From Cristatella mucedo (taxonomy: Eukaryota; Bryozoa; Phylactolaemata; Cristatellidae), in contig WPIO01000021.1 of assembly GCA_009760855.2 (NCBI GenBank), forward strand, positions 186,001 to 250,000: DNA of 64,000 bases. The letters run 5' to 3'. Each line of letters opens with the position of its first letter. Position 1 is the stretch's first letter. A model generated the notes under the pieces. That model saw only the letters and a program-made list of their open reading frames with translations. It was not told the origin of the DNA and searched no databases. Both the position numbers and the translations under genes were made by a program. Below, in pieces: positions 35,001 to 50,000 of the stretch.

Positions 35001-38000
35001 CCATGGCACCTTAAAAATTCAGAATGCATGAGCACATAAAGGACAGCGTGCTGTGAAAATTAGCTGCGTTGTACTACGTGCAGAGTGTAAGTGCCATAAC
35101 TATCTTCCTTTTCGAAGGTATCATAAGGCATCATAGCAAAAATAATGCTTTAAAATACGAGAGATTTTTTTACGTTATTTTAAGGTCTAAATTGACGACA
35201 AAGTAATCAGGCTCATTCTTTCAAGTGTAAATCCCTATAGATTGACCAGTGCTTGGGGGCCATTGAACAGTTGTCAGGTTGATCCCTGACCTCGTCTCCC
35301 CGCTCCCCCGCTTCATTCAGCAGAATAGGCCCACTATCCAACAACCTGTATCGATCGGCTCACCGGCACTTGCTTCACGTCCTCAGCTGCTTGCTCAGCG
35401 GAATAATTTGAAATAACTGTCTTGTAAACAAACCTATTGACGATCATATCCTAACAGTAATCTAAACGGACCCCCTAACACATTTCCTTCCGCGACGTTG
35501 ACTGTGAGCTATTGAAGTTAACAGGCCTAAGATGCTTCCTTTACACTTAAAATATTTTGGAAATGAGTAAATAAACTTAGATTTGCTTACATAAGGATAA
35601 AAGAACTTGAGTACGTGTTAACTGACCACGCTCCTAAAGATTTGCTTGCATCAATTCTTTCACGAGAGAGCCTAGTTTTACAGCAATGCGGACGTGAAGG
35701 CTTAACCTAAGAATCTCTACACAAAATTGGATATCAAATTTTTATATTGAGGCACAAGTTTCACAATCTCTTTTTTCGAGTGAGATAGCATGGGAATACT
35801 CTGACTATCACTTCACTTGGATGCAAACTTCCTATTTGTTCGTCGCTAGTGTTCTCGAGCATTACGTTTTACGAATTTGGCTGATTCACGTTTAGCGATC
35901 TATAAGAAAAATTCTGAATACATGTATTCTGATTTTTAAATGAACTACCGTCGTACTACTTAAACTTAAATTTTGATTGCAACTTCAAACCTGCTCCAAA
36001 TAATCATCAGTAGCAGCTGCCTTGTTATGAAGCTTATATAGTTAAAGGAAATGCTAACGGTTGGTGATGATAGGATTAAGTACCTATGACCGGGCTTTAA
36101 CACAAACTTATTTTTTATCTAGGGCATTAGATCGTATTTTCTAAACTCAATGCAACTAATTCTAATGATTATTTCTTTGTCTTTAAGGCGTGTCAAAAGC
36201 ATTCTTCGGGGTTTTACGGTCTAGGAACCCAGGCATCAGCATCATTTATAATAAATTCTGGAGGCTACGTTGAAATTCAATACAAATCACAATATGGAAA
36301 CAGGTGAGAAGACCTAATAATTTTATGAGTTCTTGGGCGTAGCTATTTCAGAAGATTTAGCAGTTTACTTCGACCAAAGCCCTAGACATTTACTTTGCAT
36401 GGTTTATCTCTAATATGCCAAATTGCTAGTCTTTTATTAAAAAATCTTAAACATTAAAAGAGTTTATTATTTGAAACTCTTTGGTGATTTCATATCACCG
36501 GTCAAGGACTTTTTAGAGTTTCTACGTCGTAAAATACCACCTCATTCATTGTATTTTTTATTAATTTTGTTATATTTTAAGATTCTAACTATAGGTCCGT
36601 TATGGCTGCTGCTGTTTGCTCATGTCAATCTTCTCAAACCGAATAAAAGATGCTTTCCAAAATCATCTTGCAAAAATCATCTTTCCAACGAAGGACTTAA
36701 AACTACAGGCACTGATCGGTTTCCTTTAATTTAGTGCATGCCGCAAAGCGCATTCTTAGCAGTTTTTGTCAGTATTTCCTATCGAAGAAGACGATACTAT
36801 TATTATTAGTGAGAGCTTTTTATCTGTTCTAAAATGTATTCAAACAGCATAATACCTCATTCTGACTTTTTCATGTCACTCTTGCACCTAAAATAGATGG
36901 AAAATTATCTTAATTTAATAATAATAATAATAAAAGGCAGATTTTCAAAGAGCCTAAAGAGAACTAAATGTCTATATAGGCGCTTTACCGCTGGCTGCAA
37001 AAGAGTCAATAAACAATGGTTAGGGGTACGCAAGGTATTATGCTTAGGCAATGACCCAAAAGCAAGCAAGTAGCATGATTGTGCCAACGCGAAAGCACCC
37101 AATGAGACACTACGATCCCGGTTAGCAGGACCTCTGGCTAGTAACAGGATCTGAATCCTGGACAAGTAGGCGTGTAAAACATACAGAGACAAAAACGAAA
37201 ACTTCACTTGGGCAAAATGAAATAATATGGGATCGTCTCCTGTGGGGACAGAAGCTTTGGGTGAGTTCCAGACCTTCAATACATGCTGATTGAGTTTGAC
37301 ATCGGTTGCACACGGTTAATGGCAAAGGCAAGGAGTGCCGTAGAACGTAAATTGCAGCAATCTAGACGCAATTTCAAAAATTTGTTAACAGATTCGGCAA
37401 TCGTAATCTTGTAATAATAATAATAATGCACTTGATTAAGCGCCCTCAGAGAACTTAATCTCTTTCTAGGCGCTTTACATTTGCTGCAAAGTGAAATGCA
37501 ATTGAATGGTAAGTAAAATCATGCTTAAAAAACAAACAAAATGAATAACATGGTTAGGGGTGACATGCACAGGGTCAGCATGCAAATGTGGTTAGTGGCA
37601 GCATGCACAGTGTCAGCACGCATAAGCACGTGATGGACGAATCATAGGGACCCACTAAATGCTGTCCTAAATAGGTGTGTTTTTAAGTTCCTTTTAAATG
37701 TGGTCAGGTCAGGGGATGTTCTGACGCAGGTCGGGAGGGAGTTCCAGGCTTTGGGAGCATACGAACTAAATGCACGGTCTCCAAAGAATTTAAGCTTTGT
37801 ACGAGGTATTTCTAGACTGTTGGATTCCGAAAAGCGGGTGGTACCATGCTTGGCCTGATGGGGGAGTATATCGGAGAGATAGGCTGGAGCCATAGGATGA
37901 AGGGACCTAAAAGTGAGCGACAAAACCTTGAAGTCAATCCGTTGCTTGACTGGTAGCCAGTGCAGGTCGGCGAGAAGTGGTGTGATGTGGCAACTGCGAC

Positions 38001-41000
38001 TCTCACGACAGACAAGCCTAGCTGCAGAGTTTTGCACCAGCTGCAATCGCCTGATCGCACATGCTGGTAGGCCAGTAAGCAGTGAGTTGCAGAAGTCGAG
38101 AAGGGATCCTGGACAAGTAGGCGTGTCTAAACATGCCCTAATTTTAGTGCCGCTCCTTATTTGGAAGAGGCTGACTTAGCTGTAGAAGAATTTTGCTCAT
38201 CCGAAATAAATTAGTCTCCTGAACAATCTAAAATAGCAGCACGGTAATAATTAAATTAGAACTTGTATATCCTCGAAATACCGAAGGGCTAGGATTGCAA
38301 ACTAAAAGCATTATGACACGTTGCCTTTGAAAAAGAAATTGCATAGCTACAGCTAATCCGACAAGAATTTAATAGCAAGCACTAGCACAAAACTTAGCAA
38401 GTGCATCGTATTAGGGAAGCATATTGCAGTAGCCACTGCAATATGCTCCTATTGGAAAAAAAACTAAAGTCTTAGGACTGGATCGCTGACCGAATTCTGC
38501 CAGGTCCATAGATAGCAACCAAGCGGTAACTTTTGGTCCCATTTCTTTATTCCATTCAGTGTGAAAATGGCTCGCTTGCAGAACTGGGGGCAATAATTCA
38601 GAGCATTTAGTGATATGTGTAACCTGGATGAATGTCAGCCGACTCTGGTATGCGACGTGGGCTGAATAATCACTCTCCGGTATAAGGTAATAGCAGATAA
38701 AAGCTCTTTTGGTTTCATTTTTTTTCTTGACGAGCTAGAACACACATAAACGAGAATCTGCGCACATTTAAATGCCAGCATCACGCTCTGATGAGGTATC
38801 CTGCACTCTACGAAGAATAGCATGACTCTCTGAACATGACTCTCAGAGCATTGATGTAGACCACCCTAATTCTGGTTATCTAAGAGAATTAGATGAACAA
38901 ACCAGGTCAGTAATAAATGTAGGAGCCAGTTGCTTCGCTGTGGGAGTCCTTCAAACAAGATCTTCCACATCGAGCCTTGAGTGATACGGGCATATTTGGA
39001 AGTTCAAGTATTTTTTGAGCGTGTATTTATTTTTTCTGGATCGGTCAATAGATTGTGCCTAATTGCAGTCTCTACGTTGATTCATCTTTGCACCCAGCTA
39101 AATATGTGGGATTCGTAGTCTTTTGGAAATAAAACGCTACAGCTTTTAAAGTAATCCAACTGAGTCCTAACCTGGAAAAAAGAGATTAAGAGCGCTTCCT
39201 TTGACGGCTCATATTTTAAAATGCTGTTATGTCTATGGGCATCATGATGATGAATTTCGTTGCTTGCTTTTACCGAAGAACAGCCGGAAGTCACTCCTTG
39301 CTCAAGGGAGTTTTGGGACACGTATCATATACTTTTGCACTGCCTCTGAAACAGCTGGCTGGTATAGTGCAGCACGTTCGCGCTTCGCCGATATGCTTCG
39401 ATTCTGGCAATAGATATCCTGCCACTTTGTGATCTAAAACAGCGAGGATTTTATGATTAATATATATCAGTGAATAAAAACTATTTGCAATTTGCATTTT
39501 TCAGAACGGCTCACGTGCAGCTCCAGTGTTTGGCGTCGCAACCTACTACCATCGTAACAGCTAGTGGCGAGAAGCAACCAGATAATTATGCAAGTAGACT
39601 GACGTTTCATTTTCTTTTCAAACTCCTCTCGAAATATCAAGACGCCGCTATACTATTTTTTCTTGCTAAGTCTGCAAGTCATTTGTATTGCACGCGTCAG
39701 TGTTTGATACTCCATCAAGAAGCGTAGCTCTACACCGTGGTAATGAAGTTCGAAGCTCGCAGTCGAAGCGAAACCTATAAAGCAAGGTTGCTGATAGCAA
39801 TGGACAAGGGCTTTAATGTGGACTACCTGGCGATCTCTTTAGGAACGTTCCAGACTACAGCAGTGAATTTTATAATCGGCCGCCTTATTTACATGCTAAT
39901 CTCCGCGTTCTAGCATTGTGTCCCTTATAGTTGGGCCTCTCGTATTCATGCAGTTGCCATATCTAGAAGAACTTATCAAATCCTCTCACTTTTTCTTTTC
40001 TTATAGTCTTTTTGATTACCAAAGCATATGCATTTATATACTTATATAGTCTATATTTAAAGTCGGTATAACCATTAGCGCTTAGCACTCATCATGTATC
40101 GGCATCTTAGTTATATCGGCAACCGCACCAAGCAGTGCCTCTTTCAAGAACACAAGCCACAAGCCCAATGGAATAATCTCTCAAAAGCCTTTAAGATCCA
40201 GTGACGGAGCCAGGATAGGTCTGGGGGTAGGTCTAGCCTAAACTCTTTAGCCTAGTTTGCAAAGGAGCAGCTCTCACTGATAGCTACAATCGCGTGCATT
40301 TTGCTCTATTTAGTTTTAACTTCTCGCTTCAAGAGCCTCAGAGTAACAGAGGGAGGAGGGGTGCGAATCTACCCATGCAGATTAGCTGGGACCCGTTAGC
40401 TAAGTCGCAGAAAGCGATGGAATTAATCTGACAGCGAGAACTGATTTCGTCCTAAGGTAGCCTTAAACTGAAAGCTATCCCACTGACAGGAGACACGAAC
40501 TGGCCAGTAGGCCGACTAATTCGCCACGCTAACCAGGATGCTAGGCTGGGAGGCATGCGCAGAAATGCCGTCAGCTAAGGGTTTCAAGCAAATAAACGAG
40601 ATAGATGAACCGAAGAATGGCCCCCAATAGTTGGGTCCGAGAGAATAACAACTGCGCAAGCTCTGGAGCTCAGCTTACGTAGCTCAAGCCAGCGACTACC
40701 CTTCGAGAGAAGCGAGAGACCGAATCTGCGGCAACGAAAAAAGGAGTCTAACTTGGACTGCACAGCTGCGTTCCTGTGGCTACTCAGCTAGCATCGTGTA
40801 CCTTGGTGGGCTGTGGTGGTCCACCTTCAAGGTGCGAACAGTCGCTAACGATTTCGGAAATGTTTTAATATCTACTATACCGCGATTTCAAGGATTCTTA
40901 TAGTTTCAACCGTTAGGATCGCTTTTCGTATCATAAGGCGCTTTTCACGGCGAATAACTTCGTACTAACCGACCCACAATAAGCAGTTGGTTTTGGCGCC

Positions 41001-44000
41001 CAGTTGTGACTGGTTGTAATTTAATCGCACACCAGTCCACAATTGCACTGTATTCCGGCAGAACACAGGGGGAAGACACTTGCTTCGCGGTTACAAGTCT
41101 TGTCGGGCAGTCCGGCAGCATCTAGTACCACCATCCATCACCTTGCTAACACCTTAGGGATAGTGTAGAATAGGCTAAAGTATTTGGGTTATATAAGTAT
41201 ATAAATTTCGTTTGTTTAGCCCCTTAAGAGAACTTAATCTATGTCCATGCGCTTCACATAGGCTATGGGGCTCGAGCACACGATCTCGGCCATCAAAAAC
41301 ATTCACCTTGACCTCAGTCGGGGGTTGTCCTCGTCTGAGACTCGTTGCAGAGCAGATAGTAGCAGCCGTGAAACGCCAGCAGCGGTAACTACCAGCAGCT
41401 TCACTCCTCGTTATAACAAAAGTTCCTCTTGAGACAGCAGCCTCACAACTTCCACAGGGAAACCCGGACTCATCACTAGAAAACGTCGGGAAGCTTATCA
41501 ATCTTGCAGTCACAATGGCCGAGTCCGGCCGAGGCCTGCTTTGGGTGCGGACCACGATTTTGTATTGAACAGTCATCCGATGTGCCTCTAAAGCAGGAGA
41601 TTCGATACCACAGCTTTCGGTACTTTGTCCACATCTTGTCGCAAATTGCACTCTCACCCTTTTCGTAATCTTGAAGCACAGTCTAAGCTCTCATTGTTAT
41701 GCTTACGACGCACAAATTTGCCTGCACTTTGATAATAACAATGATAATAATAGTAATAATACATTGTATGATCCCTGCGACAACTTAATCTCTTTCTAGC
41801 CACTTTATATTTGCGGTACAGGATGTATGGTCAAATGATCATTGGTTACATGCACAACGTCAACATGCATAAAACAACATGTAAACAGGTGACATGCACA
41901 GCGCCAATATGTATAATGTGGTTAGTGGTAGCATGCGAAGTGTCGGCACTCATAAGAACACCAAGGACAAATCACGAGGACCCACGAAACGCTGCGATAA
42001 ACAGGTGCGTTTTAAGCTTTTCTTCCTGCTTTCTGGAATGACAAACTCTCTAAACTCCCTTGGTGCAAATTGTTGCGGAGCCTGCCACAACACAGCAACG
42101 TGTGGTGACACTCGAGCCGTCAGGTGTTACCAGAACGGCCCAAACAGGATGCAGTCCGCCCGTTGGCCTGGTACTGTGACTAATCAGCAGTGGCCCCGCC
42201 CCGACGAACATAAGTATCCTTATAGCCATATAAATGATATATCATGCCGGCAGCCTTAAGACACACACGCATTCTGAAACTATTGCATGGCGCTCTATTC
42301 CGTTGATTAAAAGCTGCTTCTCGTGAATGTTTATTTCTTAGCGGTATTTGGCCCTAAGAACATAACACATATATTTCGAACATTCGCAATCGGATCGCTA
42401 AAACTTTCTAAAATTGAATGATCATAAAATTAACTTACTAGTAGATCGCCAACCCTCGTGTAGCTCAGATATAAGAAAATCTATCCCTCAAAATGGGCTC
42501 TGCCAGCTTATCCCATATAGGTACAGCACAAAATCTTTGTGTCCTGTTCCAAAGTCACTTTTTCAACGGATGACACTTCAGCACTACAGTCAAATTTGCC
42601 TACTTTCAGCTACCTAGCATTGCAAAATGTGACAGAACTCAGATAGGTATACCACATATACTGTAAGTTGGTCCACGAGTTTGTTACTTCCCTTCTCGTC
42701 TTCTGTAACTCACTACTTGCAGTTCACGCAGCCTGTGCAATTAGGCGTTTAGATTTGGTGCAAACCCGCGATTCCTTCATAAGTGTAGCAGCTGCCCCGA
42801 CACGCCACTTCCCACCGACCAGCACTGGCTCCTTTTCAAGCAGCAGTCTTATCGTCTTAAATAGTACGTCACTCACTTTTAGGTCTCTTCATTGTATGCC
42901 CCAGCCAACCTGTCCGAACTACTTTCCAATCATTCTACGCAGCGTAGCACCAGTTCTTCTGACTTAATTCGTTTAGCTGGGCCTCGAACCAAACTCAAAT
43001 CCATGAGAAACCGTGCATTTGTGTTCGAACTTTGGAAAAGCCTAGAAGTCACCTGACATTACGACATATCCTGATTTGACGTCATGTAAACCGATGCTAA
43101 AATATACTTTTTCCTCATAATATTTACTAATTTCATACCTTTTCCTCATAATATTTGCTAAGTTCCTGCGAATTGACTTGTTTCTGTGCTTATACGTGCT
43201 GACACTGTTTGTGCTGTCATTAAGCGTATTGACATGCTTCGTTTACACCGTGTGTAAAATCCCTAGAAATAACGTTCATTTCTCTGGTGGCGCTAAACGA
43301 ATTTACTATCAATGTTTTTATAATATTCTGTTGAGAGCAAAATGACCGCAAGGACGATGACTGGTGATATAATCACATAATTTCAATTCATGCACATCTG
43401 CCGCTCACGTGTTGAGCAAACGACTTGGGATTTCCACAGCCTTTGCACGGTTTGCACCCCTATCTAAACATTCTGGCTCCACCACCTTGAAGATCATATC
43501 CCTAATCCTATTTTAGTGAACCTTTACGAGCACTTTGAAACTAATCATATTTTCAAGCTCCAAGGAGTGTTTTTGCACGGATGCAAGCATTGACATTGTA
43601 TTGCACTCTAGTTGATACATTTACTTCATATACACGTATTCGGGCTTGTTTAGACAGGCATACCAAATCTGAATTGGTCCGTGCAAACCTCAAATCCTAT
43701 GGAGACCGTGCCTTTAGTTCGTATGCTCCCAAAGCCTAGAACTCACTCCCGCCTTGCGTCACGACATCCCTTGACTTGACCACATTTAAAAAGAAATTAA
43801 AAACACGCCTATCTATGACCGCAGTTAGTGGGTCCCTGTGATTTGTCCTTTACGTGCTTATGCATGCTGACACTGTTGCATGCTGCTACTAACCACGCTG
43901 GCACGCTTACCCCTGTGCATGTCACCCCTAGCTATCTTATTCTCGTTGTTTATCAAGCATGATACCAATCACCATTCGATCGTGTTTCCTTCGCAGCAAA

Positions 44001-47000
44001 TTTCAAGTGCGTAGAAAGAGATTGAGTTCTTTGAGGGCGCTTTATCAAGTGTATTATTATTATATTACTATTACCTGCACATACCTTTGTGTAAAAGTAT
44101 GTATATTTACCTGGTTATACCTGTATATCTTGTTTCACCTGCAAATTACCCAGATACATATACACGGTTATAAATTCAGAGTAGCCAATATATGGACTGA
44201 CAATTTTGAACATGGCAATTTGCTTTAGTGATCATTATTTTATTCACATATATATTTTTTTATTTATTTTGTAAGTACCACAGCTCTGTTGTTCGCAGTG
44301 GTAAATCTAGTGCGCACATTTTCTAATCTTTAAAATCTGCTAAAACGATCCTCGCAGGTGCTATTGAGTTTTCTGTGGAAATACGCACTAGCATTATTGA
44401 TTTTAGCCAAATGGCCTGTGGGAAATGCCCACTGACATTACTTGAAACACTAGTGGGACAATGGCTGAGGGCGCTCGGTCGTTCCTTGAGAGGCGGCCGT
44501 AACGAAAGGTTGGTAGATGAGAAGCAAATGGAAGTGCAGGAAGACGGTGAAATGACGGTTCGCTAGCACCTCGTGCGAGCACCGACCAATTTATTTCTGA
44601 AAAGTCAATCAATGCGAGAGACTGGAACATTGACTCACTGCTAGATAATTTGTTGGTGCAGGCAAAGTCCAGGTTATTCAACAGCCTCATTTGTATAGCA
44701 GCTCAGTATCCTTATGTTCTGCATCCGCACGCAGTGGGCAGTAGAGAATTTTCAGCTGCAAGACTGGAATCCACAATCTACTCGATGTGTTCTGTATAAA
44801 TCGGATAAAATAAGAAGACTTTAACCGCATCAAGGTCGCTTATCTGTCTCATTTTCATACGCACGCTTAGCTGCATTCGCGCTGTCTTGCTATTTCGCTG
44901 CTACTTTTGTCGCTCTTTAACTCCTACCGCTAATAATAAGTCTTGCAGAGCTTACCCGGCATTTCATGCAGATTTTATTATTTAGTATTTCACGGTTGTG
45001 GGCAACATCTCGTGCCCTGTGAAGACGACTGGTACGAACCCCGGCGGTGGCGGAATTACTGTCGGAAGCATCCTTGTGATAATGTAAGTTAAGTTTTCTC
45101 GACGAATCGTGGTAATCCTGAGAATGCTTGATGAATTCTCGGCAGACCATCTCAATCTATCAAGGTACAAAGCATTCAATGAACTTTTAATACACGATCA
45201 TATTTTCAATGAAGATACTCTCTACTACAATTGCGTAATTTCTTTATTTTTACCTAACCCTAACCTAAAACTGAAATTGTGTGACTCCGTGGATTTTTGC
45301 CGATGGTTAATTCTAAACTACTGCAATTGAATATACGGAAACATAAAAACTACTGAGATTTGTTCTATTGCTTTTATTTGTTAACGCCGCTAAATTGTTC
45401 TGATAGTTTCTAAAACTGTTATCTGTTCGCTAATGTCCTTCTTAGTTCTTCAAAAGTTGTTTAATGTCCTACTTTCGGCGTATATTATGCAGCATTTCAC
45501 TATCCTTATAAATAAATTTGTGTATGCGTGATTGTACGTTAATGTGCCAAGTGCAACTATTACGCCACCGGTTTCCGGCGACCGAATCGAGGGAATACTG
45601 CGCGACTTACGTAGGTCCGCGAAAGTGGGTAATTACCGAAGAGCAACTTGCTACCGCTTCCTTAGCGACCAATTAATGAATGAATATGGAAATGCAGCCT
45701 CCAGTGGCAGAAATGCGAGCTCGAAGTCTAGATGCTCGTAACTGACTTTTTCGGCGATGAGGACAACAAAAAATGCCTATTGAGCCATGTCAAACTACTT
45801 CCGCCGCGTCCCTCTGGTTGTGATAAGGCCGCAATTTCCGAATACGGAGAAATTGGGAAATCGTTAACGAATGCTGCTGGACATATGCAACAAATTACGG
45901 TAATGCACCACAATCAACCAGAACCACTCTAATTGAGCTAATTGAAACAACATCGGCAGCACGAAAGCTCAAATTTCAAATTAAAATGTTATCGTATACA
46001 GTCGGTTTAATGAACCAACAAAATTGTATGCCACTGTGCTCACGCATTCTCACCCAAATGTGGTGCAAAGACGCTGGCCACAACAGGAATCCACTGTAAT
46101 CCACCGCAAATTCCCAGAAAATTGGCTCCGCAAAGATTTAATTTAGATTGCACATTAAAATTCACCATCGATCAAGTGTACCCATGACATTTCACACCGT
46201 AGCGCTCACGTGCGTTCTCGTGCAGTCGACTGCCGCAACCCAGGCTGATACTGCAGCCCCTTCGAAAGGCATGGCGGTCGCTGCACTCGATTGAAAGAGG
46301 TAAGAAAATAAAAGGTTGTCTTACTTATCAACCTCGCCTACGTAGCGGCAGAAGAGATTTAACTAGCGGCTGTCACCACCGCTGCTTGCGGTGGGCAATA
46401 AATGGTAGCCCACAGCTGGACTCAAAGCCACGACCTGGGTCGCGAGGAGCGAGCACGTTACCATTGGGCTAAGACCCAGGGGTTAGTTAGTTAGTTAGTG
46501 CAGTGAGTTACTCGAGAACATGAGCGACTAATTGCACGAAATTGTACGGGAAAACTTTCACAGCCAAAAGTTTCATATGTAATCCTAATTGGAGCTTCGC
46601 GAAGCCACTTTTGTGTAGATTAGTGGTGGACTCAAGTGGATTGGGGGGACGATTGCGGTAGTGGATGAGAACGAACGAGTGCATTGGCCTGAAACTTGGT
46701 AATTCCATTTGAATGACCGTTTGATATAACATTCACTCAAAATTCGAGCTTTGCACAGCTTATTTCCGGTCTATAATCCCATATGTAGAGTGGTTTGCCG
46801 TAGGTTGCGGCGGCTAGCGACAATTCGCTACGGCCCCAGCGGTGCTATGTGTAAATATGAGCCGCGCAGTCTCATTTTAAGTAAGTAACACAAGATAACC
46901 CGCTGACTTATCTGCCTGGCGTGGTTAGGTGCTCGATAGTCTAGCTCCATCTCCGGAGCACCCATAGTTGCTGCCATTTGAAAGCGTTCCGACTTCCGTT

Positions 47001-50000
47001 AAGTAGTCTCACTGGTGTGCACCACCGCCTCGTAGAGGCCAGAGTGCGACCAGAGAGAGGGACGGGACGGCGGATGTCGCTAGACATCATGCATCATTGG
47101 GCGCTTTTTGTTTTCCTCATCGCCGTGAAAGAGTCATTTACGAACGTCTAGACTTCGAGCTAAGTGAATGCGGCACGCGTGCCTAGGTGGGCGCGAGCTG
47201 AAGCCCGTCGCAACATGGCGGCGGCTCAGAACTGACGGCTCAACTGCTGCTCAACCTGGCTCTAGGTGCCTGTCTGCCAGGAGACAGGGAAGGCTAAGTG
47301 CTTCAGAGGTTCACGAGATTGCTGCCACGAATGACTTGACCTCAGCAGCTGCGCGTTTGGCAGTGCAGCAGCTGCTGCTGCACTGCGCAGTATCGAACTG
47401 CCGCTGCACTGCACAGAACACTCGCGGCCTCCTGTTCCGGTCCAAGCGCACTGAGCTCACTCAGCTTGGCAGCTTGGCATGAATCTAGAAAAGCAGCTGA
47501 GTTAAGGTTTCGTTTGCCGGTCAATATTGGTGAGCTGTGGGGGTTAGCCTCTGCTGTTAGCCGTCTACGGTCTGACTGGTGAGTAGGACCGAAATCCGCC
47601 TCCTTACTTTGCTGAGCTACCGCGGCTCTTTAGCTGATTTAGCAGCCTCTTTTTGTATAGCCGCAGAAGAGCATTAAGGGCTGTCACCACCTCTTGCAGC
47701 TTGCAATAAAGGGTTATTGGGCTCTCTATAATTTTGTGCTTATTGGCAAAGTATAGTATGTCAACATAGCAATTCTAATACTTGAAGTGCTTCGCGAGCA
47801 GCGCTACGGTTTTTCTGTACATTTAAGCGAGGTGCTAGATGCTCGATCGATCGAGTCGCGGCGATTCTGCCGAGCTGGTTTGGTCCAGCGGTTAAGGTGC
47901 TCGCCCAGACCAAGGTCTGGCTGAGGTCGTGAGCTCGAGCCGCGAGGCATGTGTGAAGCGCCTGAATAGAGACTATGTTCTCTTGGGGCGCTATACAAAT
48001 GAATTGTATTTTTTAATGAATCATTCGATTCTAGGTCTCTAAAAGGAGTGTTTCATACTGATTTTTCTTTATACTATTAAATAACATAACGATTATTGCG
48101 TAGAAATCTCTGCGCAAATATTTTAATAATAATGAGCTGTCGGGGCTGTTGGTGTCTTTCAGATTCTTTACGATAGTTGTGGTCTACCTGGTGCTTGGTT
48201 CGCTCTACATGAAATTCCGCAAGAATGCCACCGGAAAAGAAATTATACCAAATTACAGCTATTGGATCAGCATGGTGTCTTCAGCTAAGGTAAGCGCTGT
48301 TGACCTACTCAGCTTTGTTTCGGCTCGCGTCGATTCACCTTGAGCTCAGTCAAGCAAAAAACGAGAGCAACGTTGACACTCCTGGAGAATAACGCAACAA
48401 AAAACATCCATGTTTTATGCTACCTTCCCTATAAGGCATTCCCCTTCCTCTAAGTAATTCCCCTTCTCACAACTCACCCCCTAAATGCATTTCTCACTTG
48501 GTTCACCTTACACTCTCAAACTCTTACTCTTTTTTCCGACATATAGCGTCTCATTCGATTACACTTGGGATTCTTTCCTTCGGCAGTCCTTTTGGATACA
48601 TGAATCCTTAGGAATCTGTCTGCATGTTATTACTAACAAATGAAATTATTGCTTTCTAGCATGAGTAAAGTGCCAAGAAATAAATTTAGTTCTCTTAGGG
48701 CACTATAAATTTTTATTATTACTATAACAATTGTATTATTATCGTTAGTACGATACCAAACATTCTTGAATGTTTGTCTCTCCACTGCTCGTGGGAAATA
48801 ACGGCTTATCGAGAAAATTCTAATTAGCGTTCCACGCTACCATTGAGCTGAAACAAATGACATCATCATTCAAGATAACTGAGGAACTTCACTGCCGCAG
48901 GCCTCTTAGACTCATCGCTAGCATTCTATACGTTTATCACCAGATGTGTGTTAGAGATTGAGAACTGACTTAAATGAAAGGTGAGGCTCCGACGGGATTT
49001 CGATAGGGCCTGCTCAAATTAGTCCAGCTCTTATCGAGTGGTATTAGATCACGTTGCAGGCTCAAGCCGTGAGGAGTCTTTTTGACGTATCTTCACGGTT
49101 TCCCTTGCATTTGTTCCTTTATTCAGTACCTGCCGAGCAAATAGCCCCGAGCTGGAGTATTGGTTCTCGCTCTTATGCTGACGACGCAGGCTTCCCTTAT
49201 TATATTATTCAAGCCCTCGGAGTCAGCAGCAATGATTAAAAAACTGATCAAATGAATTTTTTTCAGACGTAAATATACATTTTGCATCTCAAGCGAATTC
49301 CTTAGACTAGACGACGACCAAATTGAATCCCTCCGTTTTGAAACGCTAAGCATATACCTAAAATCAGCGATGAATCTCTTTCGATAGGTGACATAGTTGT
49401 TGAGTCAATCTTCAAGCACTTGTAATTAGAATTTCCTTAACGACCACCCGATTCTTATTCTGCAGACATGATAATACGCCTAGTCATCACGAATGTTTTC
49501 ACTCTGCTTTCATGTAATACTCATTTCAGTGGCTTGATAAGGATTATCCTGGCCCAGCTAACTGTTGCTAGAAGCTGTAAGTTTGCTTTAGTGATGACAC
49601 GGACTTTTCCTTAGACCCTAGGTACGGGTGCTAGATCGGTAGTTACACGAAAAACTGTGCAGTCATGTGTCTCTTTTCTAAAAGAGTTGTTGAGGCTCTC
49701 TTTTAATAGCGGATGTATTCCACATTTCTCCTAATGATCTGCAACTATCACCAAGGCTTCGGTCCACCCTACGTTGCTAAGCCGCTACAACATCTAAACA
49801 CTAATGTGATATTGATTACAGATGACTCAGATTTGATCATGAACCTATATCTGCAAACACGTAGTCATTGCTATCTTACAATGGGAGCTGCAATCACCAA
49901 TATTTATTATAAGCCTCAATTTGAAGCTATACTAATTGACGTCTGGTTGTACCAGCGTTCAGCTCCATCGAACCAACTTGTGGCGGTTGACTTGTATTTG

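Noticed and set aside
40430..40470. Possible large-subunit rRNA fragment (gtcctaaggtagc)
   Set aside because: Only about 13 bases match a conserved rRNA phrase and the flanks do not continue it.
41175..41657. 160-residue open frame as a gene
   Set aside because: Its end runs through a SINE-A; only the upper part could be coding, and it matches nothing known. Kept only as a low-confidence region.
47215..47235. ATGGCGGCGGC as a first coding exon
   Set aside because: The frame closes after six codons and no donor rescues it; it may be only a YY1-type motif.
47870..47945. tRNA genes at SINE heads
   Set aside because: A- and B-box-like motifs are present, but arms do not pair into a full cloverleaf and each head is fused to a SINE body or LINE tail.
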